Source: Monomorium pharaonis (taxonomy: Eukaryota; Arthropoda; Insecta; Hymenoptera; Formicidae). Taken from it: 64,000 bases of DNA. Numbering within the stretch: the stretch's first letter is position 1; every line of letters begins with the position of its first letter. The stretch is taken from assembly GCF_013373865.1 (NCBI RefSeq), contig NC_050470.1, forward strand, positions 10,276,373-10,340,372. Reading direction: 5' to 3'. Below are positions 14,215-29,598 of the stretch, one piece after another. A program made the translations under genes and the position numbers. The notes under the pieces were generated by a model, which made no database searches, was not told where the DNA came from, and saw nothing but the letters and a program-made list of their open reading frames with translations.

Positions 14215-17200
14215 CATATCAATAATTTAATATATTTTTTTAAAAGGGTAGAAGAGAGAAAATCGTTGATCTTCTATCGACATACTGCCTTTTGAATTAT
14301 ATTTCCTAAAATAAAACATTGGAAATAGAAATATTTGTTTCAAATTTTGCAATAATTAAGTTTTCCATAAAACAAACAAAAACGTCTGAAAAAATAAGTC
14401 TCAAAACCGATATGTAGACAATAATGTTTTTTTCCTTTTCAATCACATATAAATTCTGTACAAAATACTTACAAATCAATTAAGTTAAATTAACTCAATA
14501 TATAGGTTTTTAAACTCATATAGTTTTATTTCTGTTCAATATAGTTGTTATAATTTTATTGTTATCGACAGATGTGTCAGTTTACATTTCACTCTAATTT
14601 TTAAACTGCATTATGTAAAAAAATAAAAAAATAGAAAAATATAAATAAAAACAATTTCGTATTTTTATATTATGTACTACAAACGTATAACATAATGTAA
14701 TCAATAACATTAGAACATAATCTTATCAATAACATTAGAACATCACTCATTATTGTTTAAACTACGCATTTTGCAAAAGAAAATCATAGGAATATTATTT
14801 TCACATTTCAAAAATTTGTTTTTTGCTGATTTTATATAAAAATAAATATAAAAATTTACTCTATAGATTTTTATTTTTTTAATTATCTGAGCACATCATG
14901 TGTTTATTAATATTAATAAAGTGCAATGTTTATTTTTCAAAAAACAAGGAATAGTTCTTAGGAGACTTATGTCGATATTGACGAATTTTGTAATATAATA
15001 TCTGTGACTGATCCAATAAATACAAAAAGGTTATAAATTTTATAGAATATAGAAGAGTGATGTATACATATTTATATAATATTTATAAATCATATTATTC
15101 CGATTTTCTTTTCATTTCTATTATTATATATAAAGGTGTCAGTTTCTTACTTTCGTCTAAGAAACGTAATGCTATAAATAATACAATAACATAAATCTTT
15201 AAAAACGATCTTTTCACAAAGAAGAAAGTGTTTCGAAAGTATCGTGATAACATTAATAATCGAGACAGTAAAAGGTTGTAAATCTGTAAGGAAAAGGTCA
15301 AGAGAATAGATTGGTCAAATACAGTGCGCCATAATTTCCGATAAGGATACCTCGGTGTGGTGTTAGCCGCGTATCTTGAAAGTGCGAATACAGATATAGC
15401 GGCTAGATATTTATGGGATTTGTTTTACGCCAAACATTGAGGGAAACGAGTTTCCTCTATGTGCGCCTCGTGTACTTTTCCATGGGCATCTACGCTGAGT
15501 ATTTTGCATATAGATGCATCTGCCGCATTATGCGCAGATTTCAAATCAATGTTTCAATATTGCCCTTCCTACGCGTGTGAAAATCGACGTGAAAATAAGA
15601 TTCATGTTTTGAATTCAGCACGCGCAGCATCCATAATTTTGCAACGGAACTCGAAATTTCCTGCCATTTATAGATGTTATTACGTTTGCAAAAATATAGC
15701 ATAAATTCTAGGAATTTTGTTTAACGAGGTAAATGTCTAAAGATATATCTGCTAAACAGGAACTATTATAAATGCTCCGGTAACTTCCAGAATTATCACG
15801 TCAGTTACTAAATTGAGTCTAAATTGAGAAGTGACGGTGCTTGTATTTCAATATAATTACTTCCAATTTATTACGAAATTAAATTATTATAAAACACAAA
15901 GAAAAATAAAATTATTTTTTAATTATTTTTTTTTACTGCAAAGATTTTACGTAATTTTTCCTAAGGAAAAACTTTATTTATAGAGAAATTTACGTCACTA
16001 AAAGATTGATGTTCTAGATATGCTATATAAATCAAAATGGCAAGAATGTAATGCGACCGTATTTTCGACCATACACCATTATTAATGCACGAAGCATTGA
16101 TCGCGATACCGATATAGCGTGATATTAAATGGATCGACGTGGATTTGTGGTCACAGTTATCTCCGTTTGACGAAAATTATAAAGCCACGATATCAATCAA
16201 ACAAATTGGACTTTGAAAACGCAGTTGATCTCTGCACAACTATATATCCGCTCCTACGGATTTATCCCGCCTATTGTTTCCCAATATATCTCTATTGCTA
16301 TTTCTACCGTTGCACGACTCGTGAAATATATGTCGCATGAAGGAAGACAAATAATATTAGACACTCAATAAAATAAAAATATATATACAAATATTACCAT
16401 AATAATAGGATTTGATGTAAAGAAATAATATTCATATTAATATTAAAAGAGGAATTACAAAGTTAATCTATTCGGACGTTTTCTTAAAAAAAAAAATCAA
16501 ATTATTCGTTCATTAAGAGAGAATCAATCGTGCAAAAGGCGATTCAAAAAATGACCAGACTACGAAACTAACGCGAGCTTTCAGGTCAGTAAAGTGATGC
16601 GCTTTGTGCATTTGCATGAATAAAAACTGACTTGCAATCGAGGTGTTCCGTTGCACATATATATCTGCATTGCTTCGCTCTATTTCCATAGAGAGCTCAT
16701 TTTCCGGTGGAGCTTCATTTAGGTGTATTTATTCACAGTCATCATTCGCTGTTTAACTCTATAGAATTCACGAAATTTTCATAAATTTCAATGCCAGGCT
16801 AATATAATATTACGCATTCAACGAGATCCAATTTAATGTGTAGTATTAAGATAATAAAATAGAAAATTATACAATATGGACTTCATATATGCAATTGTAC
16901 AAGAGTTAATTCTAATTTTGCTGCATCGTAAAATATTAAGATTATTTACAAAATGCTCAGAAACAAAATTAAAACTTATAAGTGCAATCTAAAATTTTAA
17001 CAATACTAAAAAAAAGATAGAAACAGCGAATTCTTCGTAATTATTTAAAATTAGTGTACCTTTGATAAATTTATTTTAAACTAAGATATTCTGTTATTCT
17101 CGTTAGTTTTCATGTACGTAATCGTATAACATCGTTTCGCTACGAAATCCATTCCTTTAGGAATAAACTCATCTAAGTGACCACATCACGTATAATCATT

Positions 17201-17584
17201 ACGTGCCTAAAGGGATTTGCACCCCAAAGCAAACGAATTTCCGAGATATCTATCAAGAGCTGGTTACAAACGAACCGTAGTGTTTATCTTCTATATTTTC
17301 CATCATCTATTTTGAATTTTGAAATCTGGAACGTTTTAATACCAATTTCTTTTTATCTTTCGAGCCTCTTTAAGAGAGGTCTTCATATTCCGCTACGGTA
17401 TTCGCGACGCTTAGTCAAGCAAATAGTCAAACTGCGAGCAAGCTTGCGGAGAGAGTAGGGTAAGCTCTCGGCAAACTCTATAGAGATGCACTTTCAGAGC
17501 TTGCATTAATAAAACATGGGGCAGAGGAGACCCTCGCTTCCTTTGCTAACTTTAGACATTCGGAATCAGCAAAGCTCTTTCTCT

Positions 17585-17645
<61 letters not shown>

Positions 17646-20600
17646 GTCTTCATACGATGTTTCGTTACGTGCACTCCAAGATTTCTACAGATAATACAAA
17701 GCAAAGTCATCAAGTGAATTTTCACTAAAATTCTTTTGTTCAACGAAATCTTACGCTTCACTGCGTTCTTTCTTTCAGAGATCGATATTTGAGAGAAACG
17801 TTAAATATCTCTTACTTAACATCATTAGAGATCTATTAAGTACATACACGATTGAAGAATTTAATAAGGTCGAGAGAAGATGCCACAGGTAACTTTTAAT
17901 ATCTCGTAATATCTTAACAATCATTAATACATAAAAGAAAATAATAGAAATTGAATGTTGAATTAATATATTCTGATTTTAATCACAAAAGTGTTTCTCA
18001 TTCATTAAACATAATAAAAAAAGTCTTTAAAAGAGAAAAAATGCTTTCTAATATCTGGATGAAATAACAAATAATATATAATCTATAAAAATAAAAAAAT
18101 GTGTTATTTAATAAATGTAAGTCAGATGTAAGTTAGATAGAAAAAAGTTGTATCGACATACATACATATGCACATAGATACAAAAACGTGTACTATTTTT
18201 CTCAACAATAACAATAGAAAACAATTTTTTCTTACATAATAAATAGTCTCGTCCTTTAGAAAATAATAAAATATTAAAAATATACTGTTTTTTTTTAATA
18301 AAAATAATAAAAAAAAATTATTTTTTTTAAATAAATATCCTACATTAAAACTGCTAATATAATCTTAATTTATTATTTATATTTAATATTCTCTCATCAT
18401 TCTCTCCGCGGTCACGCAGTAAACGGTACGATCTCGAGTCGCCACGCATTACAAGACTAGTGATCGTAAGATCTACGGATCTTTGACGAGATATTATCAG
18501 CACGACCGTCACGCATCACATCGACTTGCAGCGACTCAGAACGCGTGTGCTCCTAGGCGTTGTCGCTGTAAGATAGTGAGTACGCGATCGAGAGCTTCTT
18601 CGTTGTGAAAATAAACTGTAAAATAAAACGAACAATATCGCGGAGTGTATCAATAAACTAGCCATAAATGTGATAATAATAGAATTACAAGACTATTCAT
18701 TCAAAAACCTAAACGCGGCGTGGATGGCAAAACATTCGCGTTGATATCGCATAAACAAAATAAAAAAATCGAATTTCCTTTAAAAAAAATGTGTCATTAA
18801 AGTTTTTACAATTAATTCTTACCAGATGAAGAACGGCAGCCAACAAAGAAGAAACGCCCCCATAATTATACCAAGTGTTCTCGCAGCTTTGTGTTCAGCC
18901 CGCCAACTTTTCGTTTGCTGTCGTATCGAAGTACCTGAAACACAGAAAATGCCAAATTGTATTGTAATGCGGACTTTTTAAGAAAGTCGTCAGAATTTTA
19001 ATTTCAATGAAACAAAGTTTTTATTAAACCTAAATTTATCTCTTTATATAATATCCTTAAGTTTTATTTTATAAAGCTTAAAAAAAATTTATGTGGGATG
19101 ATTGAAATCGAATCGAAAATAGAAATATTGCAGACTTTTCTAGAATAATTGTATTTGAAATTACGTATTTAATACTCGTGCTATATAATGTAAATCAAAT
19201 TTATTAGTGGATGAAGCATGAGTATGAAGCATAAGAGTATTAACCTATTACGTTGTTGTACGCATTGTATTGATAAATTTTAATTCATATTCAACGAATA
19301 ACGTTGTTTATATATATAACTATCATTACAAAATGTAAACTAATTTCATCGACAACCGCCATTATACTAACATTAGTAATAACATTATTATTATTATTGT
19401 TCTTCCAACAAAATATCTAATTTTGGCTCTTTCTATAAAAATCCATCGTCATATTAATTCAGTTACAACATAATTATCAACCTTCAATTAGTCATGTAGA
19501 TTTGTGATGATCCATTCTGCAATTTGGCAAAGTCAATTTGATTGTTCATTATTCCAAATTAAACGGCTCATATTAGATTATTAACTTCGATAATTAATTT
19601 CTTTCTTTTGTAATTAATTTCTTTCTCCTTTTTTCCATTTGTTTCCAGTTTCATTTTATGGTCAATTAAAAAATTATAAAGTTAAAAAAAGAGCAATCAT
19701 TGTATTTTGTTGCGTACTATGCTTTTATTCACTTTTTAAATCCTACAATTTAATTTAAGCGTACAGTTTTATCTCTTATTTTAACTTTTATAATTTTGAA
19801 TTATAGCATATTTTTTAGTCTCGCTAATTTAGCATATTAATTCATAAATGCTAATAAATATATATCTGATAAAAAACAAACATATAAACAAATTAATGTA
19901 AATATAAAGAATTATTATGTAGCAATAAACTACTCTATATAACACTAACTGCTATATAATAATTAATATATAGCAAACAATATTAAAAGTATATCAATAT
20001 AAAAAATGTTACAATTTTCATAATAGAAATACAGTAATTGGTTTTTAATTTTTTTTCGAATAAATTCTGTACTCTTAAAAATATAAAGTTTTACTGTATT
20101 AAATCAGTATATTTTTCTTTAGAGAGAGAGAAAAAGATCTGATAAATTAATATGTACAAAGTTGAGAGAAAATAAAATAACTTTAAAATTATTGAATAAT
20201 GTAAATTTAGTAACGTTTTAATTCTAAATTTATTCCGCGTTTATTAATTTATTATATTAAATTAAAATATAATACAATTAAATAAAAATATTGATTTATA
20301 ATAAAAATTCACATTTTAAAGCATTGATTGATGAATTCACAACAAAGAAATTTAATGAGAAACACTCTCTCTCTCTCTCTTTCTATGTGTCTGTTTATAT
20401 ATCTATCTTTATCTCTCATATTATCGCGTTTTTTTCCCCCGAGTTTCTCCCGAGAGCTTTCCTGCAAAAGCTATTAAAAGCCAGCCTACCCAATTTCTGA
20501 TATAATTACCTTGCACAACGTGTTATCGAGCGTTGTTATCGTAGCGCACAACTGCGATAATCGCACTATGAACATCATCGTACACAGAAATTTTTCCACA

Positions 20601-22871
20601 AGCTATTAACACGCACTGCTCATTTAATCACGTCAGTCAGTGTTCCGCGAGAAAGTTTCTCCCAACGTGAAAAAATTCTCCAGGAGCAGATAATAATTTT
20701 TATACGCAGAAAATGGTACCTATAAAACGTTTGTCACTTAAAATAAAAATTTAATATATAATTCTATTTATTAGAGAATTTAATTAAAACTTTCAATGTA
20801 AACATATAAGTCACTTTTGCAAAATAATTATAAAAATACGTAATAATACGATGCTATGTATAAAAGAACTTGTGAAATTGTTAAAATCAAAACAAGTGTG
20901 GCAAAACGACGAATACGAGTGCGATTAATAATGCGCTAAAATAAAGAACAATTTATTAAAAGTTAAAGCTAACTATATTAACTACATTGAGTTTTGGCTC
21001 TTTCTTTGAGCCATCTTCAGCAAAATTCGAATACAAATGTACGGATATATTGTACGCTGATCTTGAGAAGTGTTCTCTTAACCGAAAGATGTCAAATCAT
21101 ACGGGCTGATAGGCATGGATATATATAAATTGGACGAAGTCTCAATTTAAAATCGACAAATGTTAAAAATCATCTCTATTCAAGTTTTCCTAAAAATGGT
21201 TCGAGGAAGAAGCCGAAATGTTCAAGAACGTTACTATTAACTTTCGAAACTAATTGAATTGCCTCTAACTTTCAAAACTAAAAGAATTGCATGCGTATTT
21301 TTTATTTTAGCGCATCATTAACCCGACTCGTATTCGCCATTTATAGTCACATTTGTTTTGAAAATATTCCGATATTTTACATATTTAAATACGTCTTAAT
21401 GTTCTTTATATACGTCTGTATTTAACCTCACTTTTTCTGAGCGTAATTGAAACAAAATCACGACAAATGTCCCTGAAAAAAAATTATTCGCCAACTCGAA
21501 CTTTTAATATATAGTTTGTTAATGGAGGCTTAAAAGTTTCGTCAGTTCACATAGAAATCCTAAATTCCTGAGTACTCTTCCGGATGTGCAACGGGACTTT
21601 GAAAACCGCAGCTAGAACGAATTTACTTGGGGTTACATCCGGGAAAGGGGAAGACGGGGGTGGTTGTTGTTTAGATAATACGGGAATGGAAGGAAGGGTG
21701 TCCGTCCGGACAGAAGGCTGAAGGGTTCGCGTGCTCGGGCGTACTGAGGCAGATTTAGGTTGGTTGGTCGATGCTCAGCGCTTTCGTGCAATCAATGCGC
21801 TCGTCTATCAAGATATAAGAAGCGCCTGTACATACAGGGTGGTTTCAGCAAGTAAGTACAAGTGCTTTGCTGGCAAATTTTAGAGACAATTTTTATAAGA
21901 TAATCCTCAATGATAAGTGTTATTAACTTATTATGGATTACGTAAGCGAAAGACGGCATTAATCGAGTTTTGTCAACGTTTATCAAATCTGAAATTTCTA
22001 TATGTAGAAAGTATTAGTGTTTACATGTTGTAGATAGATATTTGAAAGTTAAAACATTTACGCCTGTGACCATTTGCGTTTCTTTGCCACTACAAATCAC
22101 CCTGTGCATGTGCACGTGCGCACGGGACAATCGGAGAATGCAAGACAATCGCGACCCTATTTCACATCGCGTAATCTTGCAAGCTAAAGCTGCGTCTTAA
22201 TATGTCGCTCGTTACCTAGTGCCTCCGGGGAAATATCTTTAACGCTTTTGTGGCCTAATTTTCTATCTTTTTAAAGCGGATGGGTAGTGATAAACGTGAA
22301 TATATCAATCATGAACAATATGATATGTTATGGTAATTTTTTCAGCGAGTGAAAAAATTTCACTTCCAAAAAAAATGTAAATCTGCTGCATATAAAAATT
22401 GTGAATATCGTAAAGAAATAGTATGTGGTACGTGTGTTCTGTAAATTTAATAAATAAAATATCTGCAAATGACTATTCGTGCAAAATTTATAAAAGTCTT
22501 ACCACTTATTTTTCATTTGCATATTTATATATGTATATATTATTGTGCATAATATATAAGTGCATACTCTTAATAAATTATAATATTTACTTGCGTTTAA
22601 AACATTAAAAATCATGATTATTATAATTAAAATTTTTGTGCATCATAAATGAAATTTTTCAATAACACTTTCTCAACTTAATAAATTATAGTATTTTTAC
22701 AATTTTTTGAGAAACTATACCAGATCTTATAAATTAATGTTTTTTAATACTATTCATGTATGCTATAATATATGTGTGGGTGTGTGTGTGTAAAAGTTTT
22801 AAAAAATTTTAAAAATATAATATAAAAATGTGAAACTTGATATGTTCTGTTGTGTAGATTCTCTTCTACCC

Positions 22872-22952
<81 letters not shown>

Positions 22953-25900
22953 AACACGATCAATTAAATCATTAATAACGGATCGAAAAATCGACTCGCT
23001 CAAATTACATTTTTTGACACAATATCCCGTTTTTCCACACGAACTCCGAGTCAGGGTATAATCGGATAATGATGGACTTATGTAATTATGGCGACGGAAC
23101 GCTACCACCATGGGAATTGTCCGGCAGTGAAATTTCTCCGGCAGTAAAGAGGATGTTTTTGCTGAACTTAACGAAGATTCTCTGTTCGTCGTTCCATTTT
23201 CATCCACAATATGCGACTCTTGTCGGCTTTGCGAATTACAAAGGTTTCATTTCTCACTAACTGACAAATGGACAGTCAAATGGACTATTAAACAGAGTCC
23301 TAAAGTGGAAAATAACCCTTCTAGACTTCTGGAATTAATTCTTCCACAGCAAAGGAAGTTAAAAAACAATAATAATTATATATAGTATTTTAGAATTACT
23401 TTAAATATTCAATTTTATAAATTACACATATATATATATATAATAAATTTGTGATATATTTAGCGAGTTTTCAGTTATCTTATATTTGAAATGGAAGCTG
23501 CTTATTATTGTCAAACTTCTTTTTCATTATACGGGCTAATGAACAAATGGTACCGCAAATTTGACACGTCATCCACGTCATGTTCACCCTCGAGATAGAG
23601 AACACGAGGCTTTGTTCGAATATCAAATGCGATATGACTTGATTGTAACGGATGAAATACTCTCAATAGAAATATTAATGAGAGGGGATAAAGAATATAA
23701 ATATTATAAAGCTTTTGTTATAAAATCATAAGGGGCAAAGTAAAATGGACAAATAATTGTCATAATATTTCATAATATATCTTTATATTATTGCATAATA
23801 TATCGTTTTAATGCTGCTCAATTAATAATTTTATGAGATATTACAACAACTTTCAATATCGGGTTTTAAAAAAAAAGTTCCAATATTCCTTCATGCATAT
23901 ACAGAGAATACTACTCAATTATCCCTAATAATTCCATTTCTATGACACGTAGTGTCCTGTCGTCCACAACTAAAACGAATCGTTTCTTCTTTCAAGTCGC
24001 GTCTATTATTGGGAACGTGATTCGCGAAGAGATGAGATTGATACAGATGTTGCATATCAAATTGCCGACACAGAAACACACGACACACGATAGAGATCTC
24101 CATGGAATGTTTCGACGGAACTGTGCGCATTATTCTCTCTCGCAACAGCCAGACATTATTGTGGTCTGTGGAAAAGAACGATTCACTGGAGAGAAAAATA
24201 AAATAGCTGCGTAAAGTATTGGGAGCCAAATTCAATTTTAAATCCTGATTTCTTGAAATGTATAAAATGTAAATTTAATTTTATTTGGAAATTCCATAAA
24301 TACAATTTACAACAGTAAAAATATATATAATATGGAAACTTCTTGCAATTCTTATTTTAACTTTCAGCGCTAAAAATTGATTTTCCAAGTTATATATATT
24401 TTTTATATTAATTCTTATATATTTTTATATGTATTTCATATATAAATATACATATTTTACATATATATTTTTATTATTATATAAATTGTTACATAAATAT
24501 GTATTACATAAATTTTATTATTATCTTCTCTTTTTCCTTCTATAGCTATTACATTTATATATATATATATATGTATATTTTATATATTTTTCTATCATTA
24601 TATAAGTTGTTACCTAAAAATACATATTACATAGATTTTGTTATTATTCTCTCTTTCTCTTTTCTTCTATGGCTATTATATTTTTGTATTTTCGCGCGTG
24701 CTGCAATAATATTTAGTTCAACCACTTATAGTATCTCTCACAGTAAGACGTGATAATCCTCTTCGGAGGGGAATGAAGTTTAACGCGTGCTCAATCGAAC
24801 TGGCATCGAGATTTGACCCCGTGATATCGCTCAGGGGGTTAATAGGTGTGCAACGTGCAACGTGGCTGAAATGTACCATCCTCGGAAATCGGCCTACGCC
24901 TTCATTCCATCTAACCGCTTTAATGATGCATCCCCGATGCGGTTGCATGTACGTACACGTAGATCGCGTCACACATACGCACGCGGGAATGATATGTACT
25001 TAGCTAAATGTCGACGTCTCTGAAAGGCCTTTCGCAAAATTAGGTCGCGAGGTGTACGAGGAGGCAAGCGCTGCGCGGGCCTAACGGGCGAATCAGGTCA
25101 TCGTTCTATATATCGATTCGGTTTGATTGAGCGATTTCAAAAAGTGCTTTCAAGGATATAAAAGTAGTTATAAAAAAAAAAAAAAACATAAAAATGATTC
25201 AACACCACCGATTGAGAATTAAATTTATAACAGTGGAATGTGAGGAACGTTAAGAATGTTACATGCACATGTATGCGGTCGACGTGTGTGTACGTGTGTG
25301 TGTGTATATATGTGTGAGGCGGGAGGGAGGTTCTATGTACGATACGTTATAAATAATCGCATGAAATCCGTACCATGAAAAACCAACAAACATAAATAAC
25401 AAATAATCAGAATCGTAAATCAACATCAATTCCTAAATATATGTAACAGACCAGTAAAAGAAAAAGAGGTCCATAAATCATTTATGATATACAGCAATTC
25501 TTCTCTGGCAATTTCTATATTATTCTTAACAAAAGAAGAATCCAGCGAAAAGAAAAAGAAAGCTTTTTGAAAAAGATTCCTCCTTACCAAAAAATAGACG
25601 ATATTAACCTTATAAAAATATATAATGAGCCTTGAGTAATAGTAAATTATTTTCCGTGAGAATAATAAATCTTTTAATTGGAATAATGGAATTTCAAAAA
25701 TTTAAATATGATAAATAATGACAAAACTTTATATGAAATACTTTTACAAATTAAAAACAAATATTTACAAAATATGCAAAACAAATTTTTAATTTTCATA
25801 AAATTGATGTAAATTGGCAGTCATCGACAAAAAGCAATTTTCATCATGTTGTTCTAGACTCCTCCCATAAAATTGAAGTTCACGTAGACACAATCACGTT

Positions 25901-26760
25901 AAGCTGTCGATACTTCACGGTCGATTCGCCTGCCAATAAGCTTTTCATTTAGCCGCCACGCTTTTATCATCGATAGACACACATTATGGCTTCGCGCGAG
26001 TCGTAAAATAGAAAATAGAAAAAGATCAGAACCTCTCTCGTGAACGTCCGGAATGATGAATCGTACAAAACGGGAGCTGATCCAGCACTGTTCATCTCGT
26101 GGAACGAGAAACCGTAATCCAGCAAGAGTCACCCGGTGTATTATGTGTATTATCCCATACAACTCTCCAGTAAAAAAGCGTCTGATCTTCGAGGTAAGAT
26201 CGTCTCCTTTTATGTTGTTCTTTTTGTTAGAAATTTGTAAGAAATACATATTAAATATTCAGATATTAATTGGAAATTTATAGACGATTGAATAATAGAA
26301 ATATTATTTGTTTGTGGAGAAACGTATCTTAACAAAGGATATAACATCACTAACATCTGTTTGTTGTTCCATAATTACTTCAATTTTTACCATTATATAA
26401 AAATATAAACTCATATAAATAACACTGACAGAAAAGGATACCTGATTCAAATAAATAGTTATTTAAATAGTAGTAACACACTTATAAAATAATTTTGAAT
26501 AGTAAATTTGAATAGTGCTAATTACAAATTTTATAAAAAATCAATAATATTTAATTCAAACAAATAATATTTTGTAAATTATAGAAAATATTACTTATTT
26601 AAAATAAATATTACTCATTTTTTATAAAATTTGTTATTAGCACTATTCAAATTCACTATTCAAAAACTACTTATTTAACTCAAGTATTTTTTTCTGTCAA
26701 CGCAGTATACAGTGAGTAAATGGGTTTTTTTAGTCACTGATATCGATTTTTTCTGTTCTT

Positions 26761-26817
<57 letters not shown>

Positions 26818-29538
26818 CTACTGATGGGTTGGGTAGCTGGCAAAAAATTGGTGGACCCTTTGTCGATGAAGAACACGCGTAATTTCACTGCGGACGTTGG
26901 ATATAATACCGCCTACGCACTATCTAACCTACAAAGCGCCCGGTTTTGCCAGTTACAAAAAGTTGATCAAGATTTATTTGACTCGTTTTATGAGAGTGCC
27001 CGTTACAAAACATTGCGACAAATATTTGCTTTTTACTGGAGATTCAAAAGTTAGAATCGATTTCGTCTCGATCCAATATCAAGGTAAATTTATATGATTT
27101 TAGAATTAATTTCTATAAGTTCCTATTTTGTGAACCGCGCTAAAATTTAATTTTCCTTCTATAACTCTATTTTAGTATTTAATACTCTTGTTTTATATAT
27201 TTTATATTGGTATTTTATTATTTTAGAGCAAATGTAAAAATTTTTGATAAATTAAGTTCCGAAGAAGAAAGAAGAAAATAGACATCTTTTAAAATAAGAA
27301 TGTCAACACTTCTCTTCTTATTAGAAATTAATTAAACTGAGGAATGCGTGAGAGACGTCTGTATACTCGACAATCTCGTATCGGACAGATGGAACACACA
27401 GATCATTCATTTCCATTTACTTCCGGTCTTTAATTCGCGGGCGTGTTTGCGATCGAAAAGATTCGATCCTGCAAATGAATCGAAATGAAGACCAGCGAGT
27501 GATATGGCATCGCGAAAAGGGCAGACTCGATCTCTCGACCCAGCAGCAGGCTGAGGTAGGTCAGTGAACGCGACTGCAGCAACCAGCCAGTCAGCCAGCT
27601 CCAACGGGAACACCCTCCCGTCCGGGGTAGCACCCTCTCGCCCGCGACTTGTTCGCTCAATATCTGGTGAATGCGTTGTGGGGGTGAGAGGAAACCGAAC
27701 TAGAAAAAGAGAGAGAGAGAGAGAGAAAGAGAGAAAGAGAGAGTGAGAAGGAGATAAAGAGCAAGAAAGCGAATAGGTGAGTGGAAAAAGGGTAATGGTT
27801 CTTACATTATAGTCACGGAGAGTCGCAAAAGAATGTCTCATGACATACCTCTGTATGTCTATTTATATCGCGTCTATTTGAAATATATCAATTTCATATT
27901 ATTCTCTCTTTCTCTCTCTCTCTCTCTCCCTCAAATCGATCCATCATAAAGAGACCATAGTCTCCATTTGACACATGCTCCGGTTGGTGACTGTTTTGGC
28001 AAAAGTACTCTCGGTGGTTTGCCATTGCCTTCCGTGAGGTGATGATCGATTAAAAATTTGATATTGTCTCGTACAGATTTTTAACCCGTTTTTTTCGACG
28101 TAGAAAGCAGACGCGCAACTCTCGTGTTACGATCCCCGCCGCTTAACCACGCGAAAATAAAAACAGGAGACCATAGTTCGATAGTGAATGAGAGCTCTTT
28201 GCATCGCAACTACGGTCCTTAATGAGATTTAGTGATTCTGGATTCGTCAACCTCTAAGGGCTTTAAAAACTATCACCCGCACTTTTATTCGCGCGGAACT
28301 TCGCGCCAACGAACTTTTAATAGGGTTGGCAGCGAGAATACCTAAAGTTGAATGTTAAAAGTAACAAAATGAGATGAAGTTTTGATCGAATTTATAATTT
28401 TTAACATTATATAGCTTTGTAATTGAACTTCTGATTGAAATTGTATGAAAAAAAGAGGAAGATCCAACGCAACATCAATTTTAATGAAATTTTACTTAAT
28501 AACAATGAATACGCATGATGTTGCAAAAGTGAAGAGGAGTTATCATCAATTATTCAGGAGATGAGTCGAGGCTCAAAAATGAAAAAAAAAAAAAGATTAA
28601 CATAACGTAAGTTCGAAAATGCGTTGTTTTCGAGTTATCGTATCTTTGTTGAAATTTAAAATTGCTTTGCTTTCGAATTATTTTTTGTTAAAATCGAAGG
28701 AAAAGATGATTTGTATAAGTTTTATAACATAATTAAAGTCGAATAAGTCCAGGATATACCCTTCACAGAGACAGCTAAGCGGGCTGTAGCTCCACTTGGG
28801 ACATCTTGATTAGTACTAAGACAACTTTTATTTCACTTTAATTATGTTGTTTTTTTTTTTCAATTTTTAAAAAAACGTCACTTCCCGAGCAGCTGACTTC
28901 CACTTTTGAAAACCTGTATACGATAATTTAAAAATTTTATTATGAATCTTGACAAATAATAATAAAAATAATAAAATTTCGATAAATTGGATCTGATAAA
29001 ATAAAAATGCATGTTACGTGTGTAATCGAATAGGATACATTTGAAATTACTTTAAGGGAAATTTACGAATATAATTTTTTCGTATTTTAGATTAAAATAC
29101 ATATATATACTTAACATAATATGCAATATTTCATCAAAAGGCAATCCGTACAGTATCGGCGAATTGTGACATAATTGTGAAATCTCGATTTGTGGCTGGA
29201 AACATGAATGTCTATCGTGATTCGCATTCGGAGGCGCGTACACGCGTTATACCTACGTATGAATTAATTGCAATTTGCCGTAACCAGATTGTCCGTAAGC
29301 TGACAGTTGTATGGCCGCAATATTCCCTCGTAGAAGGTATCACAATCAGTTATTGATACGTCTCCGTATCTTGCTAGCTTAGAACATAATATTCTTCCGA
29401 CGGTGAGACATGAAGCATCGATCTCCGCCGCTACAGGTGTCAAATGTTTTTGTTAGGTATTTTATAAATTTTACAAACGGTGTCAATGTTGGTCGTACCG
29501 TTGTAAACAAGCAAGTTTCACAAAGTTTCAACAAACAC

Positions 29539-29598
<60 letters not shown>

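Larger units (their letters stand above)
13414..18822 (-). other. Octbeta3R intron 3 (5.4 kb)
   Basis: Phase-2 intron. It is mostly AT-rich with (CA)n and (CT)n microsatellites and one copy of a diverged interspersed repeat (14260-15020). A CpG-rich block at about 18400-18620 lies just downstream of exon 3 in transcript order and could be an LTR remnant or a regulatory element. I found no alternative exon encoding a second TM6 or TM7. Confidence 0.7.

Noticed and set aside
22866..23207. Minus-strand frame with a Val-Cys repeat
   Set aside because: Produced by the (CA)n tract; the rest matches nothing.
27407..27841. 144-codon minus-strand frame in intron 2
   Set aside because: Part is translation of the GA tract. 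The CpG-rich remainder lacks a recognisable domain and would not splice convincingly into the receptor.
28740..28850. Possible tRNA-like patch (GCGGGCTGTAGCTC)
   Set aside because: No acceptor stem pairing or TTCRANY T-loop at the correct spacing.
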